Part shown: one piece after another, positions 51,976-62,419 of the stretch | How the letters are laid out: each line of letters starts with the position of its first letter | Numbering within the stretch: position 1 is the stretch's first letter | Assembly (NCBI GenBank): GCA_963835215.1 | Contig: CAWIES010000004.1 | Coordinates: forward strand, 806,001-870,000 | DNA: 64,000 bases | Direction: 5' to 3' | From: Roseiarcus sp963835215 | GTDB lineage: Bacteria; Pseudomonadota; Alphaproteobacteria; Rhizobiales; Beijerinckiaceae | The notes under the pieces: model-generated | Databases searched by the model: none | What the model was told of the DNA's origin: nothing | What the model saw: the letters and a program-made list of their open reading frames with translations, nothing else | Translations under genes and position numbers: made by a program

Positions 51976-54900
51976 CTAGCGCGCGGCGGCCTTGTCGGGC
52001 GCCGCCGCCGTCCCCTGCCCTTTTTTGGCGGCGATCGCCGCGATCTCGCGCATCACTTTGAGCGTGCCCGCGAGGCGCTCGGGCAATTCGTCGAAATCGC
52101 CGACGACAACGATCCGCATGTCGGGGCGCACGCGGGCGAGCGAGCCTTGCGAGGCCACCCATTTCACCAGCCTCGCCGGATCGGCGAAGGAATTGTCGCG
52201 GAAGGCGAGCGTCAAACCCTTCGCCCCCGCTTCAAGCTTCTCGACATGGGCGCGCCGGCACAGCGACTTGATCGTCACCAGTTGCAGCAGCAGCGCCACC
52301 TCTGGCGGAGGCTGACCGAAGCGGTCGACGATCTCGGCCCCCATCGCGTCGATCTCGGCGTCGTCCTCCAGCGCGGAGAGGCGGCGGTAGAGCCCGAGGC
52401 GGGTCGTCAGATCGGGAATGTAGCTTTCGGGGATCGTCACCGGGCTGCCGAGCGAGATCGAGGGCGACCACATGTCCTGCGCCGGCTCGTCCTCGCCCGC
52501 CTTCAGCCGCTCGATCGCATCCTGCACCATCTGCTGATAGAGCTCGTAGCCGACTTCCTTGATATGGCCCGATTGCTCTTCGCCCAGCAGATTGCCGGCG
52601 CCGCGCAGATCGAGATCGTGGCTGGCGAGTTGGAAGCCCGCCCCCAGCGTGTCGAGCGACTGCAGCACGGCGAGCCGCTTCTCGGCCTGCGGGGTGATCG
52701 TCTTGCCGGCCGGGGTCGTGAAAATCGCGTAAGCGCGCGCCTTCGAGCGCCCGACCCGGCCGCGCAATTGGTAGAGCTGCGCCAGGCCGAACATGTCGGC
52801 GCGATGGACGATCAGCGTGTTGGCGCGCGGGATGTCGAGACCCAATTCGACGATCGAGGTCGACAGCAGGATGTCGTACTTGCCGTCGTAGAAGGCGCCG
52901 ATCTTGTCCTCGAGTTCACTCGCCGCCATCTGGCCATGGGCGACGACGAATTTCGCTTCCGGCACGTTCTGGCGCAAGAACGCCGCCGCCCCGTCGAGGT
53001 CTTCGATGCGCGGGCAGACATAGAACGACTGGCCGCCGCGATAGCGCTCGCGCAGCAACGCCTCACGCACGATCAGCGCATCGAACGGCGAGACGAACGA
53101 GCGCACCGCCAGGCGGTCGATCGGCGGCGTCGCGATGATCGAGAGTTCGCGCACGCCGCTCATCGCCAATTGCAGAGTGCGCGGGATCGGCGTCGCCGAC
53201 AGGGTCAGCACATGCACCTCGGCGCGCAACTCCTTCAGCCGCTCCTTGTGGCCGACGCCGAAATGCTGCTCCTCGTCGATCACCACCAGGCCGAGATCCT
53301 TGAAGGCGACGCCCTTGCCGAGCAGCGCATGGGTGCCGATGGCGATGTCGACGGAGCCTGCGGCGAGGCCCGCCTTGGTTTCGCGCTGCTCGGCGGCGCC
53401 GACCATGCGCGACAACTGCCCGACCTTGACGGGGAGGCCGGCAAAGCGCGCGGCGAAGGTCTTGGCGTGCTGGCGGGCGAGCAAGGTGGTCGGTGCGACG
53501 ATCGCGGTCTGTTTGCCGTTGATCGCGGCGCAGAAGGCGGCGCGTAGCGCGACCTCGGTCTTGCCGAAGCCGACATCGCCGCACACCAGCCGGTCCATCG
53601 GCCGCCCAGCGGCAAGATCGTCGAGCGCCGATTCGATCGCGCTCGCCTGGTCCGGCGTCTCGTCATAGGGAAAGCGCGCGCAGAATTCGTCGTACAGACC
53701 CTCGGGCGGGATCAGCCGCGGCGCCGCGCGCGTCATGCGCTGGGCGGCGATGCGGATCAGCTCGCCGGCCATTTCGCGCACGCGCTTCTTCAGCCGCGAT
53801 TTACGCGTCTGCCAGCCGGTCGAGCCGAGGCGATCGAGTTCGCCCTGCTCCGAGCCGTAGCGCGACAGCAGCTCGAGGTTCTCGACCGGCAGGAACAGCC
53901 GATCGCCGCCGGCGTAGTGGAGCTCGAGGCAATCGTGCGGCGCGCCGGCCGCTTCGATCGTCTTGAGGCCAACGAAGCGGCCAACGCCGTGATCGATATG
54001 GACGACCAGATCGCCCGCGCTCAGCGCCGCCGCTTCGGCGAGCACGTCCTGGGCGCGGCGCTTGCGCTTGGACAAACGCACCAGGCGGTCGCCGAGCATG
54101 TCCTGCTCGCCGACGATCGCCAGATCGTCCGACTCGAAGCCGCGCTCCAGCGCGATCACCGCGAGCGACAGCGCGCCGGCGCGGGCGCTCTCAACCTGCG
54201 GCCAGGAGGAGACGAGCTCTTGGGCTTTCAATCCGTGTTCGGCAAGCACATGGCCGAGGCGCTCGCGCGAGCCGTCGCTCCAGCCGGCGACGACCACCTT
54301 GAGGCCGCGCTCGCTTAAAGTCCCGACATGGCGCACGGCGGCGTCGAAGACGTTGATGTTTTCATCGAGACGCTCAGGCGCGAAATCGCGCCCGACCCGT
54401 CCGCCGCAGTCGATCGCATGGGGATCGCCCGGGGCGCCCTCGAATGGGGCGAGCCGGGCGAGACCGCCAGCCGCGAGTTCTCGCGGCGAATTCGTCGGCG
54501 GTCAGATAGAGCCGGTCCGGGGGCAACGGCCGATAGTCGGCGTTGGCCGGATCTTCCTGCAAGGCCGTGCGGCGGGCAGCGTAGTAGTCGGCGACCTGCG
54601 CGAAGCGCGCGCTCGCCGCATCCTCGGCGCGCGCGTCGATGACGAACGGCGCGTCGCCGACGTAATCGAATAGCGTGTCCATGCGCTCGTAGAACAGCGG
54701 CAGCCAATGTTCGAGGCCGATCGCTCGGCGCCCTTCGCTGACCGCTTCATAGAGGGCGTCGCCGCGCCGCGGCGCGCCGAATTCGCTGGTATAGGCCTGG
54801 CGGAAACGACGGATCGTCTCGCTCGTCAGCCGCGCCTCGCTGACCGGCGCGAGATCGAGCGCGCGCATCGGACCGGTGCTGAGCTGCGTCTCGGCGTCGA

Positions 54901-55522
54901 AAGTGCGGATCGACTCCAGCGTGTCGCCGAAGAAATCGAGCCGGATCGGCGCCGGCGCGCCGGGCGGATAGAGATCGAGAATGCCCCCGCGCGCCGCGTA
55001 GTCGCCGACATCGCGCACCACGCCAACCCTAATATAGCCGCTGTCGGCCAGCCATTCAGCGAGGTCCTCCATGCGCACGCTGTTGCCGGGCGTGGCCGAA
55101 AAGGCGGCGCTGGCGATGAAGTCGAGCGGGGGAACGCGCTGGGTCAGCCCGTTGACCGACACCACCAGCACGCGCGGGCGCTCCATCGCGCCGCGGCTGC
55201 GAGCAAGACGCGCCAGCGCGGTCATCCGCGCAGCGGACGTCGCCGCGTTGGGCGAAACGCGATCGTAGGGCTGGCAATCCCACGAGGGCAGATAGAGCGC
55301 CTCGATCTCGGGCGCTGCAAAGCCAAGCGCGTCGATGAAGCTCTGCGCGCGCGCGCCGTCGCGCGCGACGAACACCAACGCCGCGGCGCGGGTCTCGCCG
55401 GCGCGCGCCAATCCACGCGCGAGTTCGGCAACGACGAAGGCGTCGAAACCCTCGGGCGCCCGGCTGAGCGTGACGGCGCCGCCAGCGTTGAGGCGCTCAA
55501 GAGCGCCGGCGAGCGATCTCAC
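51976..55522 (-). CDS. mfd: Transcription-repair coupling factor, one +1 frameshift
   Basis: A DNA translocase that removes stalled RNA polymerase and recruits UvrA. About 1180 residues after repair. The N-terminal UvrB-like region has LPSWDCQPYDRVSPN and GGILDLYPPGAPAPIRLDFFG. The RNA-polymerase-interaction region begins at VVHIDHGVGRFVGL. The helicase motor has LVCGDVGFGKTEVALRAAF, DEEQHFGV, TLSATPIPRTLQ and YQLRGRVGRS, and the C-terminal regulatory domain follows. The frame is broken near 54472, where one extra base separates ADEFAART from RAGGLARLAPFEG. GTG at 55522 overlaps the sdhE stop (GTGA). Confidence 0.93.
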
Positions 55523-55824
55523 TGTGTCTCGACGTCCCTCGCCAGAGCGCTCGCGGGGGCCGCGCGCAGGCGCGCGAACAGCGGCGTGTCGAAAGCCGCC
55601 GGCGTCGGCGCTTCGCCGGTGATCCAGCTCAGAACCTCGGGATCGGGCATATCGAGCAGGCGCTCGAATTCGTCGAGTTCGGCTTCGCTCAGCGAGGGCA
55701 GATGCGCGTCGGCGAACTGGCCCATCACCAGGTCCATTTCGCGAATGCCCCGCCGCCAGGCGCGAAACAGGATGCGCCGCCGCCGCGGGTCGAGCCCGGC
55801 GCTGGTGAGGCTATTGCCAGACAT
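55519..55824 (-). CDS. sdhE: FAD assembly factor SdhE
   Basis: A 101-residue flavinylation factor for succinate dehydrogenase (Sdh5/YgfY family). The conserved RGxxE-type motif RGIREMDLVMGQF is present, then LSEAELDEFERLLDMPDPEVLSWITG, the expected helical bundle. The C-terminal 30 residues are less conserved. Its stop overlaps the GTG start of mfd, an arrangement repeated in other Hyphomicrobiales. Expected to help attach FAD to SdhA. Confidence 0.92.
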   Translation of the reverse strand: MSGNSLTSAGLDPRRRRILFRAWRRGIREMDLVMGQFADAHLPSLSEAELDEFERLLDMPDPEVLSWITGEAPTPAAFDTPLFARLRAAPASALARDVETQ

Positions 55825-55942
55825 GCAAGTCCTTTTGGAGGTTCTTTTGCGGGCCGGCGCGCCCCGCCGCAGCCGCCCTTGGTCGCGCCGGCTTATAGCC
55901 GGGCGCGCGGCGATTGTCAGCCTAGGACGGCGCGCTCGCGCT

Positions 55943-56137
55943 TCAACCCTCAGTCGTCAGTTTCACGAGCGAGCCGACGAGGCCAATCAACGCCCCACTG
56001 AGGATCAGCAGATTGAGATAACCGCCCTCGCCCGTGGTGAACACGTTCGCCGTCGCCATCTCGTAGATCTGCCAGACGATGATGGCCGCAAAAAAAGTGG
56101 CGCGCAGGCCCCAATTCCTTCCCTGACGTCTGACCAT
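55943..56137 (-). CDS. Small membrane protein
   Basis: A 64-residue protein starting at 56137 after TTGGAGGTTCGCG, a good ribosome-binding site. Two hydrophobic segments (ATFFAAIIVWQIYEMATA and YLNLLILSGALIGLVGSLV) flanked by basic residues at the N-terminus suggest a two-helix inner-membrane protein. No family recognised. It lies 118 bp before sdhE on the same strand and ahead of the region where sequence character changes. Confidence 0.55.
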   Translation of the reverse strand: MVRRQGRNWGLRATFFAAIIVWQIYEMATANVFTTGEGGYLNLLILSGALIGLVGSLVKLTTEG

Positions 56138-56463
56138 CGCGAACCTCCAATGCAGCTGGAGTTCCGAACGCCGCTCATCGGCGAGGGTCGCGCGCATTGC
56201 GCGCGACGCATCAATCTTTGATCAACAGAGATTGCCGCGCGCTTGCGAAAATGCGCGCAATTTTAGCTAGGCCGTGAATTTATAAACTCGCCAGGCGGAC
56301 AGCATGCCAGAGTCCGCTGCGCCCCAATAGCCGACGTATTGTTGCATAGCAGCGAAACGACGCGATGTGGCAAGAACGGATGTGCGGCGCGACACCCGGA
56401 GAGACTAGCTGGTCACCGAAAGGCTTCTGTAGTAAGTTACCGCTTACTTACTTTGAGGATATC
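56138..56463. other. Boundary region between core genes and the TetR-ABC block
   Basis: A 326-bp stretch with no gene; it becomes clearly more AT-rich from about 56220. Its right end holds a TetR operator (56432-56451) and the tetR ribosome-binding sequence GAGGAT. No direct repeat, tRNA fragment or IS remnant was recognised at this edge. Confidence 0.5.
56432..56451. promoter_or_regulatory. Putative TetR operator O1 (tetR autoregulation)
   Basis: GTAAGT (56432-56437), 8 bp, ACTTAC (56446-56451), ending 12 bp before the tetR ATG. The same GTAAGT-N8-ACTTAC palindrome recurs at 57342-57361 before the ABC operon. Its place over the leader suits autorepression. Confidence 0.72.
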
Positions 56464-57111
56464 ATGCCCGAGCGCAGCGTAGCGAAAACAAAGGCGAAAA
56501 AGCCAGTTGCCGGCACCCGGGAGCGCATCCTACGCGCCGCTGTCAATGAATTCGCGGCAAAGGGTTTTTCAGGGGGACGGATCGACGCTATCTGTAACGC
56601 AGCGCGCGTCAATATAAGGATGATCTACCATTATTTCGGCGACAAGGAAGGTCTCTATATCGCCGCATTGGAAGACACGCTAAGTGGATTGCGCTCCGAG
56701 GAACTCAAATTGGATTTTGACAGTGTCCCTCCTATGGAGGCGATGCTGGCCTTGTTTGAATTTACCTATGAACACTTTGCCGCTCATCCTCGTCTGATTA
56801 GCCTGTTGAGCGGTGAGAACCTTCTGAAAGCAAAATTTCTCAAGCGTTCCCAGAGCACGCCCGCGATTTCGTCGCCGGTCATCAAACAGCTTGAGAAAAT
56901 CATCGCACGCGGTGAAGCCATCGGATGCTTTCGGAAGGGGCTAGATCCGCTGCAACTTTACGTTCTGATCGTCAGCGTCAGTTACTTCCATTTGTCCAAT
57001 GGCCATACGCTTTCGGTAATTTTCCAGATGAACGTCTATGACGCGGGGTGGCTCGCCAAGCACAAGGCAATCGCCCGCGAGGCTATCGCCCGCTATGTTG
57101 GGCCGAACTGA
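56464..57111 (+). CDS. TetR family transcriptional regulator
   Basis: A 215-residue regulator with an N-terminal helix-turn-helix: RERILRAAVNEFAAKGF, then GGRIDAICNAARVNIRMIYHYFGDKEGLY, the standard TetR recognition region (compare MIYHYFGDKE). The C-terminal ligand-binding domain resembles the RutR/AcrR C-terminal type (HFAAHPRLISLLSGENLL, YVLIVSVSYFHLSNG). Its coding sequence is visibly more AT-rich than the genes to the left. A matching palindrome precedes both this gene and the operon that starts at 57407, so it most likely represses itself and that operon until a substrate-derived ligand binds. Confidence 0.9.
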   Translation: MPERSVAKTKAKKPVAGTRERILRAAVNEFAAKGFSGGRIDAICNAARVNIRMIYHYFGDKEGLYIAALEDTLSGLRSEELKLDFDSVPPMEAMLALFEFTYEHFAAHPRLISLLSGENLLKAKFLKRSQSTPAISSPVIKQLEKIIARGEAIGCFRKGLDPLQLYVLIVSVSYFHLSNGHTLSVIFQMNVYDAGWLAKHKAIAREAIARYVGPN

Positions 57112-57341
57112 CGCTTCATTGCTCAAATTGCCGTCGATTGCTCGAAGCTTGGGCTTATTAGCTGATTGAGAACGTCGCCCAGAAGCTTCGCAAGAGCCGT
57201 GGCGGGGCGCGGCCCTAGAGCGTCGATTCGTTTTCTCAAGCCTCTGATCTTTCATTGAAATCGGCGCAGACCTGAAGGGCCATCGGCTCGTCTCGCCCCA
57301 GCTATCCGGCTTTTGGCCATCGTGGCACGGTATGTGCTTAG

Positions 57342-57361
57342 GTAAGTATGTTATTACTTAC
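57342..57361. promoter_or_regulatory. Putative TetR operator O2 (ABC-hydrolase operon)
   Basis: A palindrome GTAAGTA (57342-57348) - TGTTAT - TACTTAC (57355-57361), which is GTAAGT-N8-ACTTAC as in O1. It lies 45 bp before the BMP binding-protein start, in the 57112-57406 gap. Confidence 0.74.
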
Positions 57362-57406
57362 GCCGCTGCCGTATCATGATAGGCGGCGAGACATGGAGAG
57401 GATGTG

Positions 57407-58474
57407 ATGAAGAAGCTCCAAAAGCTGGCGCTCGTGGCCTTGCTTGCCGCCGGTCTTACCACCGCCGCAACCGCCGACGAAACCAAGATCGGGTTCATCT
57501 ATGTGGGGCCGGCGGCTGACGCCGGTTACAACACCTCGATGGATCTCGGCCGCAAATATGTCGAAAGCAAAATACCCGGCGTGGCCACCACCGTGTTCGA
57601 AGGCGTCCCGGAAACCGCCGAGGTCGCGCGGGTGATGGAGCGGCTGATCAACTCCGGCAACAAGATCATCTTCGCCACCAGCTACGGCTATCTCGACGAA
57701 GCCATCAAGCTCGGAGAGAAATATCCCAACGTCACGTTCCTGCACGCCGGCGGCGCCAAGATCTCCAAGAACGTCGGCACCTACTGGGCCGATTCCGACG
57801 ACGGCATGTATCTGGCCGGCATCACCGCCGGCTCGGTCAGCAAGTCCGGCAAGCTCGGCTTTGTCGCAGCGTTTCAAATCCCGCAACTGATCCGCTCCAT
57901 CAACGCTTTCACGCTCGGCGCGCAGTCCGTCAACCCCAAGGCCACCACGACGGTGGTGTGGACCGGAGCGTGGTGGGAGCCGCAGAAGGAAACCGAAGCG
58001 GTCAACGCCTTTGCCGATCAGGGCATCGATGTCGTCGCCGAACAGGTCGATAGCCCGATCACGATCGCACAGACCGCCGAGAAGCGCGGCATCTACATGA
58101 TCGGAAAGGATGTCGACATCCACGACCGCGCGCCAAAGGCCTGGCTGACCGGGGTTTCCTGGAACTGGGGTCCGATGATGGAAAAGCTGGTCGAAGAGGT
58201 GAAGGCCGGAACGTGGAAGCCATCGCTGGTGCGCGGCAATCTCGCCACCGGCGCGGTGGTGTTCGGTCCATTCGGCGCCGCGGTGCCCGCCGACGTTCAG
58301 GCCAAGGTACTGGCGGTCAAGGCCGACATCGTCGCCGGCAAGAAAGTGGTCTGGACCGGCCCACTCGCCAAGCAGGACGGCTCGGTCGCCGGCGCCGAGG
58401 GCGAAAAAATGCCGCTCACGGCGATCGAATCGATGGACTATTTTGTCAAAGGCGTCAGCGGCTCGGCAAAGTGA
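57407..58474 (+). CDS. BMP-family ABC transporter substrate-binding protein
   Basis: A 355-residue periplasmic binding protein with a signal peptide (KLALVALLAAGLTTAATAD) and the basic membrane protein (PnrA/Med) fold: IGFIYVGPAADAGYNTSMDLG, FEGVPETAEVARVMERLINSG, ATSYGYLDEAIKLGEKYPN and IYMIGKDVDIHDRAPKAWL. Characterised BMP-type proteins bind purine nucleosides. The start has GGAGAGGATGTG before ATG 57407. First gene of a six-gene operon with hydrolase, RidA, ATPase and two permeases, under the putative TetR operator. Confidence 0.92.
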   Translation: MKKLQKLALVALLAAGLTTAATADETKIGFIYVGPAADAGYNTSMDLGRKYVESKIPGVATTVFEGVPETAEVARVMERLINSGNKIIFATSYGYLDEAIKLGEKYPNVTFLHAGGAKISKNVGTYWADSDDGMYLAGITAGSVSKSGKLGFVAAFQIPQLIRSINAFTLGAQSVNPKATTTVVWTGAWWEPQKETEAVNAFADQGIDVVAEQVDSPITIAQTAEKRGIYMIGKDVDIHDRAPKAWLTGVSWNWGPMMEKLVEEVKAGTWKPSLVRGNLATGAVVFGPFGAAVPADVQAKVLAVKADIVAGKKVVWTGPLAKQDGSVAGAEGEKMPLTAIESMDYFVKGVSGSAK

Positions 58475-58507
58475 CTGGCCTGAACTGAATACACGCGAGG
58501 AGACATC

Positions 58508-59308
58508 ATGACCGCGAAAAATTTGCCCGTGACCGACCTGCCGGTCGAAATGGGCGCGGCGCCCGGACAATCATGGCTTGTCTCCTGCGATACCGTCGAC
58601 ATGACGAGACGGGCTCGGCCGCTGCGAACGATATCGATCGCGGCCGAGCCCCAAAACATCGTCATCGACGCCAACAAGTCCGCGCTTTTGATCGTCGACA
58701 TGCAGAACGATTTCTGCTGCAGGGGCGGCTGGCTCGACTCCCGCGGCATCGACATCTCGCCGAACCGCATGCCGATCGAACCTATCAGCAAGCTGGTCAG
58801 CTCTTTCCGCCAGCAATCGTTGCCGGTCATCTGGGTCAACTGGGGCGTTCGCAAGGATCTCCTCAACATCCACCCGTCGCTGCGGCACGCCCACAGTCCG
58901 CGCGGCGACGAGCCCGGCCTGGCCGAGCCGGTGCCGGGCACGCGCTCGGAGGTGATCAGCCGCGGCAGCTGGGGCGCCGAGGTGGTCGATGAGATCCATC
59001 CCGGCACGCAGGATATCCAGATCATCAAGCATCGCTTCAGCGCATTCTGGGACACCGAAACCGATTCGATTCTGCGCAATCTCGGCGTCAAGACCTTGCT
59101 GATCGGCGGCGTCAACATGGACCAGTGCGTCATGACCACATTGGAAGACGCCAGCTTCCTCGGGTATGACACCGTGCTGATCGAGGACGCCACGGCCACG
59201 ACCTCGCCGGCCTATTGCGTGCAGGCCACGCTCTATAACGTCAAGCTGCTGTTCGGCTTCGTCACCCGCTCGTCCGACATTCTATCGGGGCTGGCCGCCG
59301 CCAACTAA
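58508..59308 (+). CDS. Isochorismatase-fold cysteine hydrolase
   Basis: A 266-residue member of the isochorismatase superfamily, which includes nicotinamidases, ureidoacrylate hydrolase RutB and biuret hydrolase. The catalytic triad is visible: Asp in LLIVDMQNDFCC, Lys in QIIKHRFSAFWDT and Cys in GGVNMDQCVMTTLEDA. An N-terminal extension of about 50 residues precedes the fold. The neighbouring RidA-family gene recalls the RutB-RutC pair of pyrimidine breakdown, but here the transporter is a BMP-type ABC system and no flavin monooxygenase is present. Substrate: probably an amide or ureide; unproven. Confidence 0.88.
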   Translation: MTAKNLPVTDLPVEMGAAPGQSWLVSCDTVDMTRRARPLRTISIAAEPQNIVIDANKSALLIVDMQNDFCCRGGWLDSRGIDISPNRMPIEPISKLVSSFRQQSLPVIWVNWGVRKDLLNIHPSLRHAHSPRGDEPGLAEPVPGTRSEVISRGSWGAEVVDEIHPGTQDIQIIKHRFSAFWDTETDSILRNLGVKTLLIGGVNMDQCVMTTLEDASFLGYDTVLIEDATATTSPAYCVQATLYNVKLLFGFVTRSSDILSGLAAAN

Positions 59309-59340
59309 CGGCGCCATCGCGACAACCCAACGGGAAGCTG

Positions 59341-59823
59341 ATGTCTTCGCTCGTGATCCAGCCACTTCCAGAACAGCGCATGCTTGAGCTCGGGCTTTCG
59401 TTGCCCAATGTGCCGACGCCGATCGCTAATTTCGTGCCATTTCGCCGTGACCGCGGCCAGATATTCCTGGCCGGCCAGATCTGCGAATGGAACGGCGAGG
59501 TGAAGTACCGCGGCAAGCTCGGCATCGAGCATGGACTGAAGGACGGCCAGGATGCAGCGCGAATCTGCGCGCTCAACCTTGTCGCCGCCTTGCGCGAGGC
59601 CTGCGGCGGATCGCTCAACTGCGTCACCGCATGCCTGCGCGTTGGCGGTTTTGTCAATTGCGCGCCTGGCTATTTGCAGGTGCCCCAGGTGATCGATGGC
59701 GCCTCGAACCTGTTTCATGCGCTTTTCGGCGAGCGTGGACTGCATGCGCGGACCGCGATCGGCGTCGCCAGCCTTCCGCAAGCTGCTGCCGTCGAAGTCG
59801 ACGCCATCTTCGCGATCGATTGA
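59341..59823 (+). CDS. RidA/YjgF family protein
   Basis: A 160-residue RidA superfamily protein. Family features are the IFLAGQICEWNGEVKYRGKLG block, an internal ARICALNLVAALREACGG helix and the C-terminal HARTAIGVASLPQAAAVEVDAIF, where the Arg after His-Ala matches the substrate-binding arginine needed for imine/enamine deamination. Such proteins clear reactive 2-aminoacrylate or, as RutC, help in pyrimidine breakdown. The length, longer than 128-residue RidA, fits a Rid subgroup tied to specific catabolic operons. It lies between the hydrolase and the ATPase gene. Confidence 0.9.
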   Translation: MSSLVIQPLPEQRMLELGLSLPNVPTPIANFVPFRRDRGQIFLAGQICEWNGEVKYRGKLGIEHGLKDGQDAARICALNLVAALREACGGSLNCVTACLRVGGFVNCAPGYLQVPQVIDGASNLFHALFGERGLHARTAIGVASLPQAAAVEVDAIFAID

Positions 59824-59828
59824 AGTCC

Positions 59829-61376
59829 GTGTTCGGCTCCCCCACAGCGAATGACATCCACGCCGCGCCTCTGGTGTCGATGCGCGGCATCACCAAGCGC
59901 TTCGGCGCCGTCGTCGCCAACGACCAGATCGACCTCGACATCTTTGCCGGCGAAGTGCTGGCGCTGCTAGGAGAAAACGGCGCTGGCAAAAGCACGGCGA
60001 TGCGGCTGCTCTATGGGCTTTATCCGCCGGATGCCGGGCGCATCAGCATCGATGGCGAAGCCGTGGCCTTCACTTCGCCGCACGACGCTATGGCCGCCGG
60101 CATCGGCATGGTTTTCCAGCAGTTTTCGCTGCTGCCAAATCTCACCGTGCTGGAAAACCTATTGGTCGCTTGGCCGAAGGCGCCTTGGTGGCAGGGCCGC
60201 AACCGTCTGCTGATGGGCGATGTCCTGATTTGGCTTGCAAAACTCGCCCCTCACCTCCATCCCAATCGCCGGGTCAGCGATCTGGCGGTCGGCGAACGCC
60301 AGATCGTCGAGCTCGCCAAAGTGCTCAACCTCGATCCGCGCGTCGTTATCCTGGATGAGCCTACCTCGGTCCTGACGCCGGACGAAACCGCACGTTTGCA
60401 CGGCTTCGTACGCGATCTCGCGGCCGACGGCAAAGCGGTGATTTTCATCACCCACAAGATCGCCGACGTCAAAGCTTGCGCCGATCGGGTGGCGGTGATG
60501 CGGCACGGAAAACTGGTCGAGCAGAGAATCTCCGCCGACAAGTCATCTGACGAGATCGTCCGGGCGATGGTCGGTAAAGCCGTCATCGGAGGCGCCGGGC
60601 CAACTCAGCCTGAGCAGCCTGTGCCGCGGCTGCAGATCTTCAAACTTTCCACCTCGGCTGCAGATTCCCATTGCCCGATCGAGGAACTGACACTGACCGT
60701 CGGGCGCGGCGAAGTCGTCGGCGTCGCCGGCGTCGTCGGCAACGGACAGACCGCGCTCGCAGAAGCCATCGCCGGGCTGACACGGATCGTTGCCGGCGAT
60801 GTCACCCTCGACGGCGTCTCGCTGGCTTGCCAGGACAACGGCCTACCACCGACCACGAGCGCGCTGGCCTACATTCCCGAACGTCCGATCGACAATGCCG
60901 TGGTGGCCGATCTCGATGTCGCGACCAATCTGGATCTTCGGCTGTTGCGGGGACAGCCGTTCTTTTGCGCCAGCCTCGACCGGATCGGCCGGGCGAACGG
61001 GCTGATCGACGAGTATGACGTTCGTCCGCGCAATCCCGATCTGGCGGCGGGATCGCTATCCGGCGGCAATCTGCAAAAGCTGGTGATCGCCCGCGAACTC
61101 TCCGGCTCTCCTGGCCTCGTGGTCGCCTGCTATCCGACCATGGGGCTCGACCTGATCGCCGCCGATGCCGTGCGGCAGCGCATGTTCGCGCATGCCGCGC
61201 AAGGTTGCGCCGTGCTATGGATGTCGGAGGATCTCGACGACCTCCTGCAATATGCCCATCGCATCGCAGTCCTGTTCAACGGACGCCTGATGGGCATCGT
61301 GTCCCGCGACGGCGCCTCGCGCGATCGAATCGGCCGGCTGATGGCCGGAATCGAGGATGAGCGCCATGTCGCTTGA
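59829..61376 (+). CDS. ABC transporter ATP-binding protein, two fused domains (BMP/nucleoside type)
   Basis: A duplicated ATPase of about 515 residues, as in NupO/YufO and sugar importers. Domain 1 has Walker A GENGAGKST, Q-loop GMVFQQFSLL, signature VGERQIVELAKVL and Walker B VVILDEPTSVL. Domain 2 has a degenerate Walker A (GVVGNGQTALAEAI) and signature SLSGGNLQKLVIARE. Asymmetry of this kind is normal in the family. The start is uncertain: GTG 59829 is chosen, while TTG 59820 overlaps the ridA stop. Its 3' end overlaps the next permease gene by about 20 bp. Confidence 0.9.
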   Translation: MFGSPTANDIHAAPLVSMRGITKRFGAVVANDQIDLDIFAGEVLALLGENGAGKSTAMRLLYGLYPPDAGRISIDGEAVAFTSPHDAMAAGIGMVFQQFSLLPNLTVLENLLVAWPKAPWWQGRNRLLMGDVLIWLAKLAPHLHPNRRVSDLAVGERQIVELAKVLNLDPRVVILDEPTSVLTPDETARLHGFVRDLAADGKAVIFITHKIADVKACADRVAVMRHGKLVEQRISADKSSDEIVRAMVGKAVIGGAGPTQPEQPVPRLQIFKLSTSAADSHCPIEELTLTVGRGEVVGVAGVVGNGQTALAEAIAGLTRIVAGDVTLDGVSLACQDNGLPPTTSALAYIPERPIDNAVVADLDVATNLDLRLLRGQPFFCASLDRIGRANGLIDEYDVRPRNPDLAAGSLSGGNLQKLVIARELSGSPGLVVACYPTMGLDLIAADAVRQRMFAHAAQGCAVLWMSEDLDDLLQYAHRIAVLFNGRLMGIVSRDGASRDRIGRLMAGIEDERHVA

Positions 61377-62419
61377 GCGTCGCTACGGCGTCGCCTCGGT
61401 TCTGGCCGGCGTGCTTCCGGCCCTGGTCATGGCCGTGATATTCGCCGTCGTCGCGATGGCGTTTTTCATGTCGATCGGCAAGCCGCCGCTCGCGACACTG
61501 ACCGACATGGTGATGTTCGCGGTCGGCGATACCTATTCGCTGTCCGAGACGCTGGTGAAAACCGCGCCGATCCTGCTGTGCGCGCTGGCCACCATCCTGC
61601 CGGCCCGGCTGGGGCTGGTTTCGGTCGGCGCCGACGGACAGTTGTTCATCGGCGCCATCTTCGGCACCGCTATCGTGCTCTGGTTCCGCAATGCGCCGGG
61701 GATCTTGCTGTTGCCCGCAATGCTGTTCGCCGGAATGATCGGCGGCGCGCTGTGGGGCTTTGTGCCCGGACTTTTGCGCAGCCGCTTCGATGCCAACGAG
61801 ACCATCATCACGCTGCTGCTGAATTATGTCGGCGCGTTGTTGGTGAACGCGCTGGTGTTCGGGCCGTGGAAGGATCCTTCCAATCTCGGCTGGCCGGCCA
61901 CCGTCACCTTTCCGGCCGCGGCGACGCTTGCCGGGATTATTCGGAACGCGGGCCCATCTCGGGCTGCTGTTCGGTGTGCTTGCCGCACTCGGCTTCGGCA
62001 TTCTGTTCGCCAGAAGCCGCTGGGGCCGCGAATTGTCCGTCCTCAAAGGCAATGCCAAGGTCGGGCGCATGATCGGCCTGTCGTTCGCGCGCGAAACCAT
62101 GCTGGTGATGTCGCTGGGCGGCGCGCTCGGCGGGCTGGCGGGGATCTGCGAAGTCTCGGCCATTCAGGGCCGCTTGCAGCCGGGCATATCCGTCGGTTAC
62201 GGGCTGACGGGATTTCTGGTCGCATGGCTGTCGGGCCACAACGCCTTTGTCGCCATCATGGTGTCGTTCCTGATCGGCGGACTGACGGCCGCCGGCGATT
62301 CGCTGCAGCTCTATGCCAAGGTGCCGGCCGCGAGCGCGACCATTCTGCAAGGCCTGTTGTTCGCGACCGCGCTCGCCGTCGGCAGCCTGTCCCAGCGATG
62401 GAGCGCATCCCGTGGCTGA
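61357..62419 (+). CDS. ABC transporter permease 1 (BMP/nucleoside type), one +1 frameshift
   Basis: An inner-membrane permease of about 353 residues with the BPD_transp_2 pattern: SLSETLVKTAPILLCALATIL, RLGLVSVGADGQLFIGAIFG and the coupling-loop region GNAKVGRMIGLSFARETML. The frame breaks near 61928, where one extra base between AAAT and LPGLFGTRAHLGLL moves translation to a stop at 62433. The repaired frame ends at 62419. ATG 61357 or 61366 starts within the ATPase gene's 3' end. It pairs with permease 2 to form the channel. Confidence 0.88.
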